DNA of 64,000 nt from CAZUAQ01 sp964618455 (GCA_964618455.1 CAZUAQ010000033.1:1-64000), one strand, 5' to 3'; counted from the first letter of the stretch, positions 1-7,462 are shown. Notes: generated from the sequence alone by a model not told the origin. Numbers and translations: made by a program.

Positions 1-130
1 GCGCACAATCTCATGATCCTCTTGCTGCTTCGAAAGGTTTTCTACAGAGCTGGACGGTCCCCGTTTAGCATATTTCACACGGAATGAGCCTCTTCAACGC
101 CCATGACGCATGACAGCTTCCCGGCAAAAC

Positions 131-166
131 GGGGGTCGGTCCCTGAGCTTCTCACACATTCTCAGA
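131..166. repeat. Copy of a dispersed repeat arm
   Basis: This stretch reads GGTCCCTGAGCTTCTCACAC and continues with ATTCTC. It matches the right arm of an inverted repeat at 39774-39800 (GGGCCCTGAACTTCTCACAC, then ACTTTCTC) with only a few differences. It abuts the stop codon of the neighbouring minus-strand gene. A loosely inverted partner of its left part lies at 52-66 (GGACGGTCCCCGTTT). Read as a dispersed non-coding repeat; no mobility gene is associated. Confidence 0.5.
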
Positions 167-167
167 G

Positions 168-929
168 TCAGGGCAGAGCCATCGTCGCCGAGGTTCCGAC
201 GGGCTCTCCCCGACGGCGAAGCATTCGGTCTCGCGCGAGCACAGCCTGGAAGCCTTCTTCCCCATGCAGTTCGACGTGCCAGTCCGCGAATAGAACCCAT
301 CGGCCGTACGGTCTGAAGATCGTTGATTCGAGGGGCGCCATCGCCTCACGCTCATAGGCGATGATATGTTCACCGGTCGCTTTCATTCCCGGCTCAAGGG
401 GCGTGTATTCATAGGAAGAGTATCGAACGTCATCGGCAGGCGGGAAGGGTATCGTCGTATCGTACGGGGCGATGAGATTGCTTCTCGAGATGTGCCCCTC
501 TTCCACGAGCACGTCAAGACTATTCGGATACTCATCATGCTCTTTGAGATAGATGGCGATCGCTACGGAAAGGGACTTCAGATGAGCTGAGGACACAATG
601 CTCTGAACACCCCTGATTCCTGTCGCGTTGACGATCAACAGCACGAAAGTGCAGGCCATGAACATGAGAGTGGAGACGGCCAACACGCCAAGAGTTCGTT
701 TCCTGGATGGGGTCGGGGACGCTCCGCGCATCGACCTGAACACTCGGAACGACCACACGATCGTCATACATAACGCAATCAACGCCAGAAGCCAGGCAGA
801 ACACGCCGAGTAGACCATCAGCGGCCACCGGACGCAGAGGGTAATGAAGATTCCCAGCAACGCCCCGGCCAGGATCAAGGGCATCCCCCTCTTGCCAGAA
901 AAAGGCCTCGCTTGTTCGTTCGGCTGCAT
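168..929 (-). CDS. Membrane protein of unknown function, pseudopilin-like C-terminus
   Basis: A 253-residue product that I do not recognise as a named family. Three or four hydrophobic segments fill the N-terminal 120 residues. A soluble part follows with HLKSLSVAIAIYLKEHDEYP, which resembles the post-helix part of planctomycete pseudopilin-type proteins, and a late FADWHVE motif resembling the FADGHVE ending of such proteins. The start at 929 was chosen because AAAAGGGGACC sits just upstream; a longer reading from 1007 has no ribosome binding site. It is divergent from the BMC operon regulator and ends within a dispersed repeat. Function unknown; any link to secretion is inference. Confidence 0.6.
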   Translation of the reverse strand: MQPNEQARPFSGKRGMPLILAGALLGIFITLCVRWPLMVYSACSAWLLALIALCMTIVWSFRVFRSMRGASPTPSRKRTLGVLAVSTLMFMACTFVLLIVNATGIRGVQSIVSSAHLKSLSVAIAIYLKEHDEYPNSLDVLVEEGHISRSNLIAPYDTTIPFPPADDVRYSSYEYTPLEPGMKATGEHIIAYEREAMAPLESTIFRPYGRWVLFADWHVELHGEEGFQAVLARDRMLRRRGEPVGTSATMALP

Positions 930-1088
930 CCCAGGGTCCCCTTTTTGATAATCACCTTGCTCATGGATTATACCCTCGACGACATGCAACTGCCACACGC
1001 CTAACATAAACTCATGGTATGCATTACCTTAAATCACTCTCCCCAATACGATCGCAACCCAATTCCTGCTCGGATTTAGTCGAATACT

Positions 1089-1114
1089 TGCGCGTTTGTG
1101 ATTGAAAACGCGCA
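1089..1114. promoter_or_regulatory. Candidate operator: perfect 9-bp inverted repeat
   Basis: TGCGCGTTT (1089-1097) and AAACGCGCA (1106-1114) form a perfect 9-base inverted repeat with an 8-base spacer. It overlaps the candidate -35 box at 1102-1107. DeoR-family repressors commonly bind inverted repeats near their own promoters, so autorepression of this operon is the natural reading. The assignment of this palindrome to this regulator is inference. Confidence 0.5.
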
Positions 1115-1129
1115 GGAATTGTCGATAAT
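1102..1129 (+). promoter_or_regulatory. Candidate sigma-70-type promoter of the BMC operon
   Basis: TTGAAA (1102-1107) and GATAAT (1124-1129) are separated by 16 bases, upstream of the deoR-type gene that opens the microcompartment operon. The -35 box lies inside the second arm of the 1089-1114 palindrome, a repression geometry. The 5' leader would be about 80 bases. Confidence 0.4.
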
Positions 1130-1213
1130 GATGACGTTGATGTGGATTGTCTCGGGACTGCTCACTCGGACTTCCGACGTGGGCATGCCCGACCGGTGTG
1201 TGGAGTTGCGGAT

Positions 1214-2026
1214 GTGACGGCGGACGAGCGACGGCAGTTGTTGACGGAATTCCTGGCCCGGCGGGGGTTTGCCGATCTGGCGGATCTGGTCGGCGAACTG
1301 GGGGTCTCGGAATCGACGGTCCGGCGCGATCTGTCGGCATTGGAGGAAGAGGGGATCGTCCGGCGGACGCATGGCGGCGCCGTGTTCGTGAGTGATCGAT
1401 TCAGCGTGCTGAACTACGCGGCGCGGGAATCGACCGCCGCGATCGAGAAGCAGGTGATCGGCAAGCGGGCGGCGGAGTTCGTCGCCGACGGTGAGACGGT
1501 CCTGCTGGATGGCGGTACGACGACGTTCCAGGTCGCCCGGCACCTGATCTCACGATCGCTGCAGGTGGTGACGAACTCCCTCCCGATCGCCAACCTCCTC
1601 GGCAGCACCTCCAACATTGAGTTGATTTTCATCGGCGGCTACATCTACCCGCGGACGGGCGTCGCCCTCGGTCCGATCGCCAAACAGATGCTGAGTTCGC
1701 TGCACGTGAACAAGGCGTTCATGGGCGTGGCGGGGATCATGGAGGACGCGCTGTACAACGCCAACGTCCTGATGGTCGAGGCCGAGCGGCAGATGATGAC
1801 GTGCGCGGATGAAGTGATTATCGTGGCGGATCACACGAAATTCGGGCGGCGTGCCCTGGCCCATCTGTGCAACTGGGAGAGCATTCAGAAGGTCGTGAGC
1901 GACGATGGGCTGGAGTCGCGATGGCACGAGGTGGTGCGCCAGGCTGGAGCGGATATGATACTCGCCCCCACGGGGGTTTCGGCGGATGCCGATGCCCGGG
2001 GGTCGGCGAGAGGAGGTGACGCGTGA
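1214..2026 (+). CDS. DeoR-family transcriptional regulator of the BMC operon
   Basis: A 270-residue DeoR/GlpR-type repressor. A winged helix-turn-helix occupies about residues 5-58, with GVSESTVRRDLSALEEEGIV as recognition segment and wing RTHGGAV. The C-terminal sugar-phosphate sensor domain has LDGGTTTFQVARHL near residue 96 and the family hallmark DHTKFGRRA. The start is probably GTG at 1214, preceded by GGAG eight bases upstream; the ATG at 1142 would add residues not typical of the family. Its TGA overlaps the GTG start of pduL (GTGA), so it is translationally coupled to the compartment genes. Known family members respond to phosphorylated sugars, which fits a deoxy-sugar phosphate inducer (inference). 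Confidence 0.9.
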   Translation: MTADERRQLLTEFLARRGFADLADLVGELGVSESTVRRDLSALEEEGIVRRTHGGAVFVSDRFSVLNYAARESTAAIEKQVIGKRAAEFVADGETVLLDGGTTTFQVARHLISRSLQVVTNSLPIANLLGSTSNIELIFIGGYIYPRTGVALGPIAKQMLSSLHVNKAFMGVAGIMEDALYNANVLMVEAERQMMTCADEVIIVADHTKFGRRALAHLCNWESIQKVVSDDGLESRWHEVVRQAGADMILAPTGVSADADARGSARGGDA

Positions 2027-2709
2027 GTTCGACAATGCAGGGAATCAGTCGTGCCCAGGTCGAACAGGTGGTTCGCGATGTGGTACGGCGGCGTTTCACG
2101 GTGCCCATGGACGGTGGACGCGGTGGCTACCAGCCCAAGCTGGTGGTGAACATCTCCGCGCGGCACATGCACGCCACGCCGGAGACGATGGGCATCCTCT
2201 TCGGACCGGGGTCCAAGCTCACGGTACAGAAGTGGTTGTACCAGGAGGGCTACTTCGCCAGCGAACAGTTGGTGACCATCATCGGGCCGCGTCATCGCAC
2301 GATCTCGAACATTCGCATCCTCGGTCCCGAGCGGCCGGAGGATCAGATCGAGCTTTCCTTCACTGACAGCATCGCCCTTGGCATCGACCTTCCGGTGCGC
2401 ATGAGCGGCAACGTGAAAGGCACGCCCGGTTGCATCGTGATGGGCCCGAAGGGGCACATCGAGATGCCGCAGGGACTGATTCGCGCCCAGCGCCACGTTC
2501 ACATGCATCCCGACGACGCGAAGTACTACGGCATAAAGGATCGCGAGGCATTGCGACTGCACGTGGAGAGTTCGTGCCCGACGACGTTCAACGGCGTGAT
2601 CGCGCGGATCGACCCGAAGGTGAAGCTCGAAGTGCATCTGGATACGGACGAAGGCAACGCGTGCGATCTGCCGAACGCGACACGCGTGGAGCTCGAAAAG
2701 GAACGCTGA
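2023..2709 (+). CDS. pduL: PduL-type phosphate acyltransferase with N-terminal encapsulation peptide
   Basis: A 228-residue PduL-family phosphotransacylase, expected to convert an acyl-CoA (propionyl- or lactyl-CoA) plus phosphate to acyl-phosphate and free CoA inside the compartment. The two PduL domains are present, with the first metal-binding motif SARHMHAT near residue 44 and the second RAQRHVHMHPDDAKYYG near residue 156. Residues 1-22 form a predicted amphipathic helix (ISRAQVEQVVRDVVRRRF) followed by a Gly-rich linker, the form of an encapsulation peptide that targets cargo to the shell. A strong AGGAGGTGA at 2011 supports the GTG start at 2023. It acts between the aldehyde dehydrogenase and the kinase of the same operon and recycles CoA in the lumen. 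Confidence 0.93.
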   Translation: MSSTMQGISRAQVEQVVRDVVRRRFTVPMDGGRGGYQPKLVVNISARHMHATPETMGILFGPGSKLTVQKWLYQEGYFASEQLVTIIGPRHRTISNIRILGPERPEDQIELSFTDSIALGIDLPVRMSGNVKGTPGCIVMGPKGHIEMPQGLIRAQRHVHMHPDDAKYYGIKDREALRLHVESSCPTTFNGVIARIDPKVKLEVHLDTDEGNACDLPNATRVELEKER

Positions 2710-2719
2710 GCGGAGACGG

Positions 2720-2736
2720 CCGGCTCGCGGAGCCGG
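2720..2736 (+). promoter_or_regulatory. Intercistronic stem-loop after pduL
   Basis: CCGGCTC and GAGCCGG form a perfect 7-bp stem with a 3-base loop, between pduL and the first BMC-H gene. There is no U-tract, so it is more likely an mRNA processing or stability element than a full terminator (inference). Confidence 0.45.
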
Positions 2737-2813
2737 GGCTCACATTCGAACAGGACAAAACTCAGGCGGATCGATACCGCCGAAGCTGAAGAGTTCAGAC
2801 AGGAGTGCAAACG

Positions 2814-3113
2814 ATGGCAGCACTTGAAGCATTGGGAATGGTGGAAACGAGAGGGCTGGTCACGCTGATTGAAGCCAGCGACGCCATGCTCAAGTCGGCG
2901 AACGTGACCCTGGTGGGTTACGAGAAGGTCGGCAAGGGTCTGGTGACGGCGTTTGTTCGCGGTGACGTGGCGGCGGTGAAGGCCGCGACGGACGCGGGCT
3001 CGGCGGCGGCGTGCAAGGTCGGCGAGGTCGTGAGCGTTCACGTGATCCCCCGCCCGCACGACGACCTGAAGGGCATGATTCCGGCGGCCAAGAGCGGCGG
3101 CAAAGGCAAGTAA
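2814..3113 (+). CDS. BMC-H hexameric shell protein 1 (lysine in pore loop)
   Basis: A 99-residue single Pfam00936 BMC domain that would form hexagonal tiles of the microcompartment facets. It opens with ALGMVETRGLVTLIEASDAM and contains the pore loop EKVGKGLVT, then the conserved GDVAAVKAA helix and VIPRPHDD near the end. The C-terminal tail is Lys/Gly rich (KSGGKGK). AGGAG at 2800 supports the ATG at 2814 rather than the GTG at 2805. The other two hexamer paralogues in this operon have Gly or Ser where this one has Lys in the pore, so this hexamer should have the most positively charged central pore. Confidence 0.95.
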   Translation: MAALEALGMVETRGLVTLIEASDAMLKSANVTLVGYEKVGKGLVTAFVRGDVAAVKAATDAGSAAACKVGEVVSVHVIPRPHDDLKGMIPAAKSGGKGK

Positions 3114-3128
3114 GCCCGGCCCTGGTGA

Positions 3129-3149
3129 ATGCCGGCGGCGTGTCGGCAT
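3129..3149 (+). promoter_or_regulatory. Intercistronic stem-loop after BMC-H 1
   Basis: ATGCCG (3129-3134) pairs with CGGCAT (3144-3149) across a 9-base loop between the first and second BMC-H genes. Modest stem and no U-tract. Confidence 0.35.
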
Positions 3150-3200
3150 GAATAATGAAATGGCGAGATGACCCGCAACGCATAACGCGGAGTGACAAAG

Positions 3201-3467
3201 ATGAGTGATGCAGTTGGATTCGTGGAAACGGTAGGTTTCACCGGTCTGGTGGAAGCGTCGGACGCGATGGTCAAGGCGGCCAACGTGGAACTGGTCAAGA
3301 GCGTGCAGATCGGTGGCGGCCTGGTGACGACGATCGTCAAGGGCGACATCGGCAGCGTGAAGGCGGCGGTGGATGCCGGCGCGGAGGCGGCCAATCGCGT
3401 GGGCGAACTGCTGAGCGCGCACGTGATCGCCCGGCCGCACGAAGGGCTCAACGGGATCTTCCTGTAA
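3201..3467 (+). CDS. BMC-H hexameric shell protein 2 (glycine pore loop)
   Basis: An 88-residue BMC-H domain, close to the minimal length of the family. The pore loop reads VQIGGGLVT. The N-terminus is DAVGFVETVGFTGLVEASDA, and the end is VIARPHEGLNGIFL with no extension. The start at ATG 3201 follows GGAG at 3189. It is more divergent from BMC-H 1 than BMC-H 3 is, so the pair here are likely functionally distinct hexamers and not a recent duplication. It lies between BMC-H 1 and the kinase gene. Confidence 0.95.
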   Translation: MSDAVGFVETVGFTGLVEASDAMVKAANVELVKSVQIGGGLVTTIVKGDIGSVKAAVDAGAEAANRVGELLSAHVIARPHEGLNGIFL

Positions 3468-3482
3468 GTCGAACGCGTCGCG

Positions 3483-3513
3483 GTGCATGGCGCTTCTGGT
3501 CTTGCGCATGCAC
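3483..3513 (+). promoter_or_regulatory. Intercistronic stem-loop after BMC-H 2
   Basis: GTGCATGGCGC (3483-3493) pairs with GCGCATGCAC (3504-3513), with a single bulged G and a 10-base loop. It sits between the second BMC-H gene and the kinase gene. This is the most stable of the simple hairpins in the operon; there is no U-tract. Confidence 0.45.
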
Positions 3514-3544
3514 AATCCTGGACCTGGGATGAACGGATAGTGTC

Positions 3545-4690
3545 ATGATCGTTCTGGTCGCCAACATTGGAAGCACGTCGTTCAAGTTCTGTCTGTTCGA
3601 CATGACGGACGAGCGGGAGCTGGCGCGCGGCGGCGCGGAGCGGATCGGCAGCGATGACGCGGGCGTGAAAGTCGGCGAGAAGACGTGGACGGGTCGGCTG
3701 GCGGATCACGGCGAAGCCATCGATCATTGCCTGAAGCTGTTGCCCGATCCGAACGTCAAGCTGGACGCCATCGGCTTCAAGGCGGTGCACGGCGGACCGA
3801 TCTCCGGCGCGGTGCAGGTCGATGACCACGTGATCGAGACGATGGAATCGTTCTTCGACATCGCCCCGGCGCACAATCCGCCCTACGTCGCCGCCATGAA
3901 GGCGTTCCAGGCGAAGCTGCCGGACGTGCCGCAGGTGGCCGCGTTCGAGACGGCGTTTCACCAGACGATTCCCGCCTCGCGATCGACATACGCGATTCCC
4001 TGGGAGTGGACGCAAGCCGGTGTGCGGCGTTACGGCTTCCACGGGGCGAGCCATCGGTACATCGCGGTCCGCTCGGCGGAGCTGCTCGGGCGCGACGATC
4101 TCAAGGTCATCTCGTGTCACCTGGGCGGCAGCAGTTCAATCAGCGCGATCGATTCCGGCCAGAGCGTGGCCAACAGCTTCGGCACGACGCCGCAGTCGGG
4201 CCTGCCGCACAACAACCGCGTGGGCGACTTCGATACGTATGCCCTGCTGAAAGCCTTGCCGCAGTTCGGCTTGGGCTTTGAAAAAGCACTCGAGGTGATG
4301 GCCAAGCAGGGTGGCCTTCTCGGCATCAGCGGTGTGAGCAACGATGTGCGGGATCTCGTGGAGGCGGCGGAAAAAGGCAACGACCGGGCGAAGCTGGCGT
4401 TCGAGGTCCTGGTCGAGTCGGTCCGGCATTACGTGGGCGCGTACCTGGCGGTGCTGAACGGCGCGGACCTTCTCGTGTTTACCGGCGGCATCGGCGAGAA
4501 CCAGACCGGCTTCCGCGCGGCGGTATGCGATCGGATGGATTACGCGGGGATCAAGCTGGACCCGAAGAAGAACACGATTCGCGGCGAGGAGACGACGATC
4601 TCCGCCGACGACTCGAGGGTGCGGATCATGGTCATCCCGACGAATGAGGAATTGATTGTGGCGCGGCAGACGCGCGAGGTTCTAGGTTAG
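3545..4690 (+). CDS. Acetate kinase-family (acyl kinase), divergent, BMC-associated
   Basis: A 381-residue ASKHA-fold acyl kinase that would transfer phosphate from acyl-phosphate to ADP, yielding ATP and a free acid (acetate, propionate or lactate). The N-terminal phosphate-binding signature is VLVANIGSTSFKF where ordinary acetate kinases have NAGSSSLKF. RYGFHGASHRYIA is well conserved near residue 160. The adenosine-side region reads HLGGSSSISAIDSGQSVANS followed by a GLPHNNRVGDFD motif where AckA normally has the MGTRSGDIDP motif, so the substrate pocket is clearly atypical. FTGGIGEN is conserved near residue 312. As the kinase of this operon it probably acts on lactyl-phosphate made by PduL (inference). 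No encapsulation peptide is evident. Confidence 0.88.
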   Translation: MIVLVANIGSTSFKFCLFDMTDERELARGGAERIGSDDAGVKVGEKTWTGRLADHGEAIDHCLKLLPDPNVKLDAIGFKAVHGGPISGAVQVDDHVIETMESFFDIAPAHNPPYVAAMKAFQAKLPDVPQVAAFETAFHQTIPASRSTYAIPWEWTQAGVRRYGFHGASHRYIAVRSAELLGRDDLKVISCHLGGSSSISAIDSGQSVANSFGTTPQSGLPHNNRVGDFDTYALLKALPQFGLGFEKALEVMAKQGGLLGISGVSNDVRDLVEAAEKGNDRAKLAFEVLVESVRHYVGAYLAVLNGADLLVFTGGIGENQTGFRAAVCDRMDYAGIKLDPKKNTIRGEETTISADDSRVRIMVIPTNEELIVARQTREVLG

Positions 4691-4746
4691 GGATTGGGCA
4701 CAAAACGTACAGAAGACAGAAGAACGAAAAAGAAATATTGTTATCC

Positions 4747-4781
4747 GAATGACGAGAGATTTTCTCGGTTGTTCGTCATTC
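4747..4781. repeat. Inverted repeat in an A-rich insert between the kinase and BMC-H 3 genes
   Basis: GAATGACGA (4747-4755) and TCGTCATTC (4773-4781) form a perfect 9-bp inverted repeat, with an inner GAGA/TCTC pair (4756-4766). It lies in a distinctly A-rich 180-base spacer inside an otherwise GC-rich operon. The repeated GAATGA/CATTC words resemble those of the element at 13512-13581. It may act as an intercistronic hairpin or be a dispersed repeat copy. Confidence 0.5.
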
Positions 4782-4870
4782 ACGATCACGGATACCCAAA
4801 CAAGTTCAGTATGACATTCTATCCGGCCGGCATGTTGACTCGGCCGTATGAACGATGAGGAGATGTGGTG

Positions 4871-5146
4871 ATGGCCCAGCAAGCATTGGGACTGATTGAG
4901 ACACGTGGCATGGTGGCGTTGGTCGAAGCGACGGACGCGGCCTTGAAGTCGGCGAACGTGGAGTACCGCGGCTGGAAGCAGGTCGGTTCGGGCCTGGTGA
5001 CGGTGGTGCTGGAAGGCGACGTGGCCGCGGTCAAGGCGGCGGTCGATTCCGGCGCGGCGGCGGCGGCGAAGGTCGGCGAGGTCGTGAGCGTGGACGTGAT
5101 CGCCCGCCCGCACGGTGACGTGGCCAAGGTGTTGCCGAGCGCGTAA
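4871..5146 (+). CDS. BMC-H hexameric shell protein 3 (serine pore loop)
   Basis: A 91-residue BMC-H domain with pore loop KQVGSGLVT, otherwise similar to shell protein 1 (ALGLIETRGMVALVEATDAA against ALGMVETRGLVTLIEASDAM). ATG 4871 follows GAGGAG at 4855-4860 and is preferred to the in-frame GTG at 4865. It is separated from the kinase gene by an A-rich spacer with an inverted repeat, which suggests a later duplication or rearrangement of the shell gene set (inference). Confidence 0.95.
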   Translation: MAQQALGLIETRGMVALVEATDAALKSANVEYRGWKQVGSGLVTVVLEGDVAAVKAAVDSGAAAAAKVGEVVSVDVIARPHGDVAKVLPSA

Positions 5147-5252
5147 ACCGGCGGCATTCCCGACACCCGCCACCCTCACGCAACGCACGATCGGCGCGCA
5201 GGCCGCGTCGATGACGAGCATTGGACGTGATGCATGGCGGAGGAGTCGCCCT

Positions 5253-5270
5253 TCGCGCGGAACCGCGCGA
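5253..5270 (+). promoter_or_regulatory. Palindrome between BMC-H 3 and BMC-P 1
   Basis: TCGCGCGGAACCGCGCGA is a perfect 18-base palindrome that can fold as a 7-bp stem with a 4-base loop. It is in the 166-base spacer before the first pentamer gene. It could be an intercistronic hairpin or a protein-binding site. Confidence 0.4.
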
Positions 5271-5312
5271 CCCGGGTGGTAACGGCGTGAACGCAGCATT
5301 GGAGAGGCATCC

Positions 5313-5624
5313 ATGTTCATCGGCAAAGTGACCGGCAACGTGGTGGCGACGCAGAAGGTCAAGAGCGTGGTCGGCAAGAAGCTTTTGCTCGTGCAGTCCA
5401 TGACGGTGGACGCGGCCAATCCGACGGCGCTGAAGCCCTCGGGCCGCGTGGCCGTGGCGGTGGATACCGTCGGCGCCGGCGAAGGCGAACTGGTGCTGGT
5501 CACGCAGGGCAGTTCGGCGCGGCTGACGGACCTGACCTCGGACGTGCCGACCGACGCGGTGATCGTGGGCATCATCGACGCGATCCAGACCGCCAAGGGC
5601 GAGGTCTACAAGAAGCCGGAATAG
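5313..5624 (+). CDS. BMC-P pentameric vertex protein 1 (EutN/CcmL family)
   Basis: A 103-residue EutN/CcmL domain that would cap the vertices of the icosahedral shell. It starts MFIGKVTGNVVATQKVKSVV and has the family features GKKLLLVQ, VAVDTVGAGEGELVLVTQGS and PTDAVIVGIIDAI in order. GGAGAGG lies upstream of the ATG. It precedes the aldehyde dehydrogenase gene by about 40 bases. One of three BMC-P proteins here. Confidence 0.95.
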   Translation: MFIGKVTGNVVATQKVKSVVGKKLLLVQSMTVDAANPTALKPSGRVAVAVDTVGAGEGELVLVTQGSSARLTDLTSDVPTDAVIVGIIDAIQTAKGEVYKKPE

Positions 5625-5665
5625 TCAGACGATAACGCGCGATCGCACGAAACGGAGCGATGCAG

Positions 5666-7129
5666 ATGAGTTCAGTGAACGAGAACATGATACGCGACGT
5701 GGTGAACGAGGTGCTCAGCCGGCTTCAGCCGGGTGCGGTGGCGCCGAGTGCGCCGGCGAGTACGCCATCGAACGGTGCGGGAACTCCCTCTGTCCGAGGC
5801 GGTGGTGCGGACGGTGTGTTCCAGGACGTGGACGCGGCGGTGGCGGCGGCCCAGGCGGCCCAGAAGAAGCTCGTCGCCGCCACACTTGAAGATCGCGCCA
5901 CCATCATCCAATGCGCCCGTGACATCGTCGTTCAGCAATCGGAGGAACTCGCCAGGATCGAGTACGACGAAACGCAGATCGGGCGGCTGGATCACAAAGT
6001 CGAGAAACTGCTCGTCGTCGGGGAGAAGGTCCCCGGCATGGAGATGATGACCACGGAGGCCGAGAGCGGCGACCACGGGTTGTGCGTGACCGAGCACGCC
6101 CCGTTCGGCGTCATCGGCACCATCACGCCGGTCACACACTCGATCCCGACATTGGCCTGCAACGCCATCATGATGATCGCCGCCGGCAACACCATCGTCT
6201 GCAACCCGCATCCGTCCGGCGCGAAGTCGGCTTGCATCTTCACGCAGCGGTTCAACCGGATGGTGCGCGACAAGGTCGGTATCGATAACCTTGTGACCAT
6301 TCTGGAAACGCCGACGCTCGAAACGGCCGACGCCATCTTCACGCATCCGGATGTCGACATGCTCTGCGTCACCGGTGGCCCGGGCGTGGCCAACGCCGCC
6401 ATGGCCAGCACGAAGAAGGCGGTCGTGGCCGGACCGGGCAATCCGCCCGTCGTGGTCGACGAGACGGCGGACATCGACAAGGCAGCGGCGGGAATCATCT
6501 TCGGCGGCGCGTACGACAACAACCTGCTCTGCATCGGTGAAAAGGAAGTATTCGTGGTGGCGTCGGTGGCGGATCAGTTGCTGGACGCGTTCAGCCGTCA
6601 TGGCGGGTATCGCCTGACGCGCGATCAGATCGACGCGCTGGAAAAGGCCGCCATTCACCAGGATGCCAAGAGCGGCCACTGGGTCGCGGACAAGAAATTC
6701 GTGGGTAAGGATCCGTCGGTACTGGCAGAGGCGATCGGTATCTCGCTCCCCGCCGGCACGCAGATTCTCTACGGCGAAGTGGACGAACGCAGCCCGTGGC
6801 TGCCGTGCGAGCAGATGATGCCCTTCCTGCCGGTGCTGCGCTGCCCGAACGTGGACGACGCCATCGCCAAGGCGGTGCACTTCGAGCATGGCTTCGGGCA
6901 CACCGCCGTCCTCTGGTCGCAGAGCGTGAACAACATGACCAAGATGGGCAAGGCCGCCAACACCACGCTGTTCGTCAAGAACGGCGCGAGCATGACGGGC
7001 CTCGGCCTCGGCGGCGAAGGGTTCTGCAGCTTCAGCATCGCGACGCCGACGGGTGAAGGCCCGACAAGCCCGCTGACGTTCACGCGCGTGCGGCGGTGCG
7101 TGATGGTTGAGAACCTGCGGATTCTCTAA
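5666..7129 (+). CDS. CoA-acylating aldehyde dehydrogenase (PduP/EutE-like) with N-terminal encapsulation peptide
   Basis: A 487-residue aldehyde dehydrogenase of the PduP/EutE family, oxidising an aldehyde plus CoA and NAD+ to acyl-CoA inside the compartment. Residues 4-17 (NENMIRDVVNEVLSRL) form an amphipathic helix, followed by a Pro/Ala/Ser/Gly-rich linker to about residue 50; this is the classical PduP encapsulation peptide layout. The catalytic cysteine is in NNLLCIGEKEV near residue 289. The glycine-rich GGPGVANAAM near residue 234 and HPSGAKSACIFTQ near residue 180 are also present. GGAG at 5654 spaces better to the ATG at 5666 than to 5660. In this operon the substrate is expected to be lactaldehyde (inference from the aldolase). 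Confidence 0.93.
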   Translation: MSSVNENMIRDVVNEVLSRLQPGAVAPSAPASTPSNGAGTPSVRGGGADGVFQDVDAAVAAAQAAQKKLVAATLEDRATIIQCARDIVVQQSEELARIEYDETQIGRLDHKVEKLLVVGEKVPGMEMMTTEAESGDHGLCVTEHAPFGVIGTITPVTHSIPTLACNAIMMIAAGNTIVCNPHPSGAKSACIFTQRFNRMVRDKVGIDNLVTILETPTLETADAIFTHPDVDMLCVTGGPGVANAAMASTKKAVVAGPGNPPVVVDETADIDKAAAGIIFGGAYDNNLLCIGEKEVFVVASVADQLLDAFSRHGGYRLTRDQIDALEKAAIHQDAKSGHWVADKKFVGKDPSVLAEAIGISLPAGTQILYGEVDERSPWLPCEQMMPFLPVLRCPNVDDAIAKAVHFEHGFGHTAVLWSQSVNNMTKMGKAANTTLFVKNGASMTGLGLGGEGFCSFSIATPTGEGPTSPLTFTRVRRCVMVENLRIL

Positions 7130-7189
7130 CGGCTCGAAGTGCGGTCTCAGGTTCTCCGAAGTTGAGGTTGCGAAGACAAGGAATACGGA

Positions 7190-7462
7190 ATGGTCCTGGG
7201 ACGTGTCGTCGGCAAAGCGATCTCCGCGGCGAAGCATCCTTCGCTGAACGGTTCGCGTTTTCTGATCGTCGAACCGATCGCCGCCGCCTCCCTGGATCCG
7301 GTACTGGCGCTGGACGAACTCGGCGCCCGGGCGGGCGACGTCGTGGTGATGAGCAACGACGGCAAGTTCGCCCGCGAGATGGTCAACGACAAGACGTCGC
7401 CGGGACGCTGGTGGATCATGGCCATCGCGGATGACGGCGACGCCGTAACGGAACGGATGTGA
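7190..7462 (+). CDS. BMC-P pentameric vertex protein 2 (EutN/CcmL family)
   Basis: A 90-residue EutN/CcmL domain starting MVLGRVVGKAISAAKHPSLN, with the conserved GSRFLIVEPI strand and LDELGARAGDVVVMSNDGKF. The C-terminal tail is short. Its TGA overlaps the ATG of the next gene, so translation of the pentamer and the downstream RpiB-like protein is coupled. It differs from the other two BMC-P proteins in loop lengths, consistent with three distinct vertex types. Confidence 0.93.
   Translation: MVLGRVVGKAISAAKHPSLNGSRFLIVEPIAAASLDPVLALDELGARAGDVVVMSNDGKFAREMVNDKTSPGRWWIMAIADDGDAVTERM

Larger units (their letters stand above)
930..1213. other. Divergent intergenic region upstream of the BMC operon
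   Basis: Non-coding space of 284 bases between a minus-strand membrane protein gene and the plus-strand deoR-type gene. Its plus-strand half holds the candidate promoter and operator described separately. I saw no convincing promoter for the minus-strand gene. Confidence 0.6.

Noticed and set aside
5672..7237. A 521-codon frame on the minus strand opposite the aldehyde dehydrogenase
   Set aside because: Arg/His-rich shadow; the plus strand encodes a complete catalytic domain.
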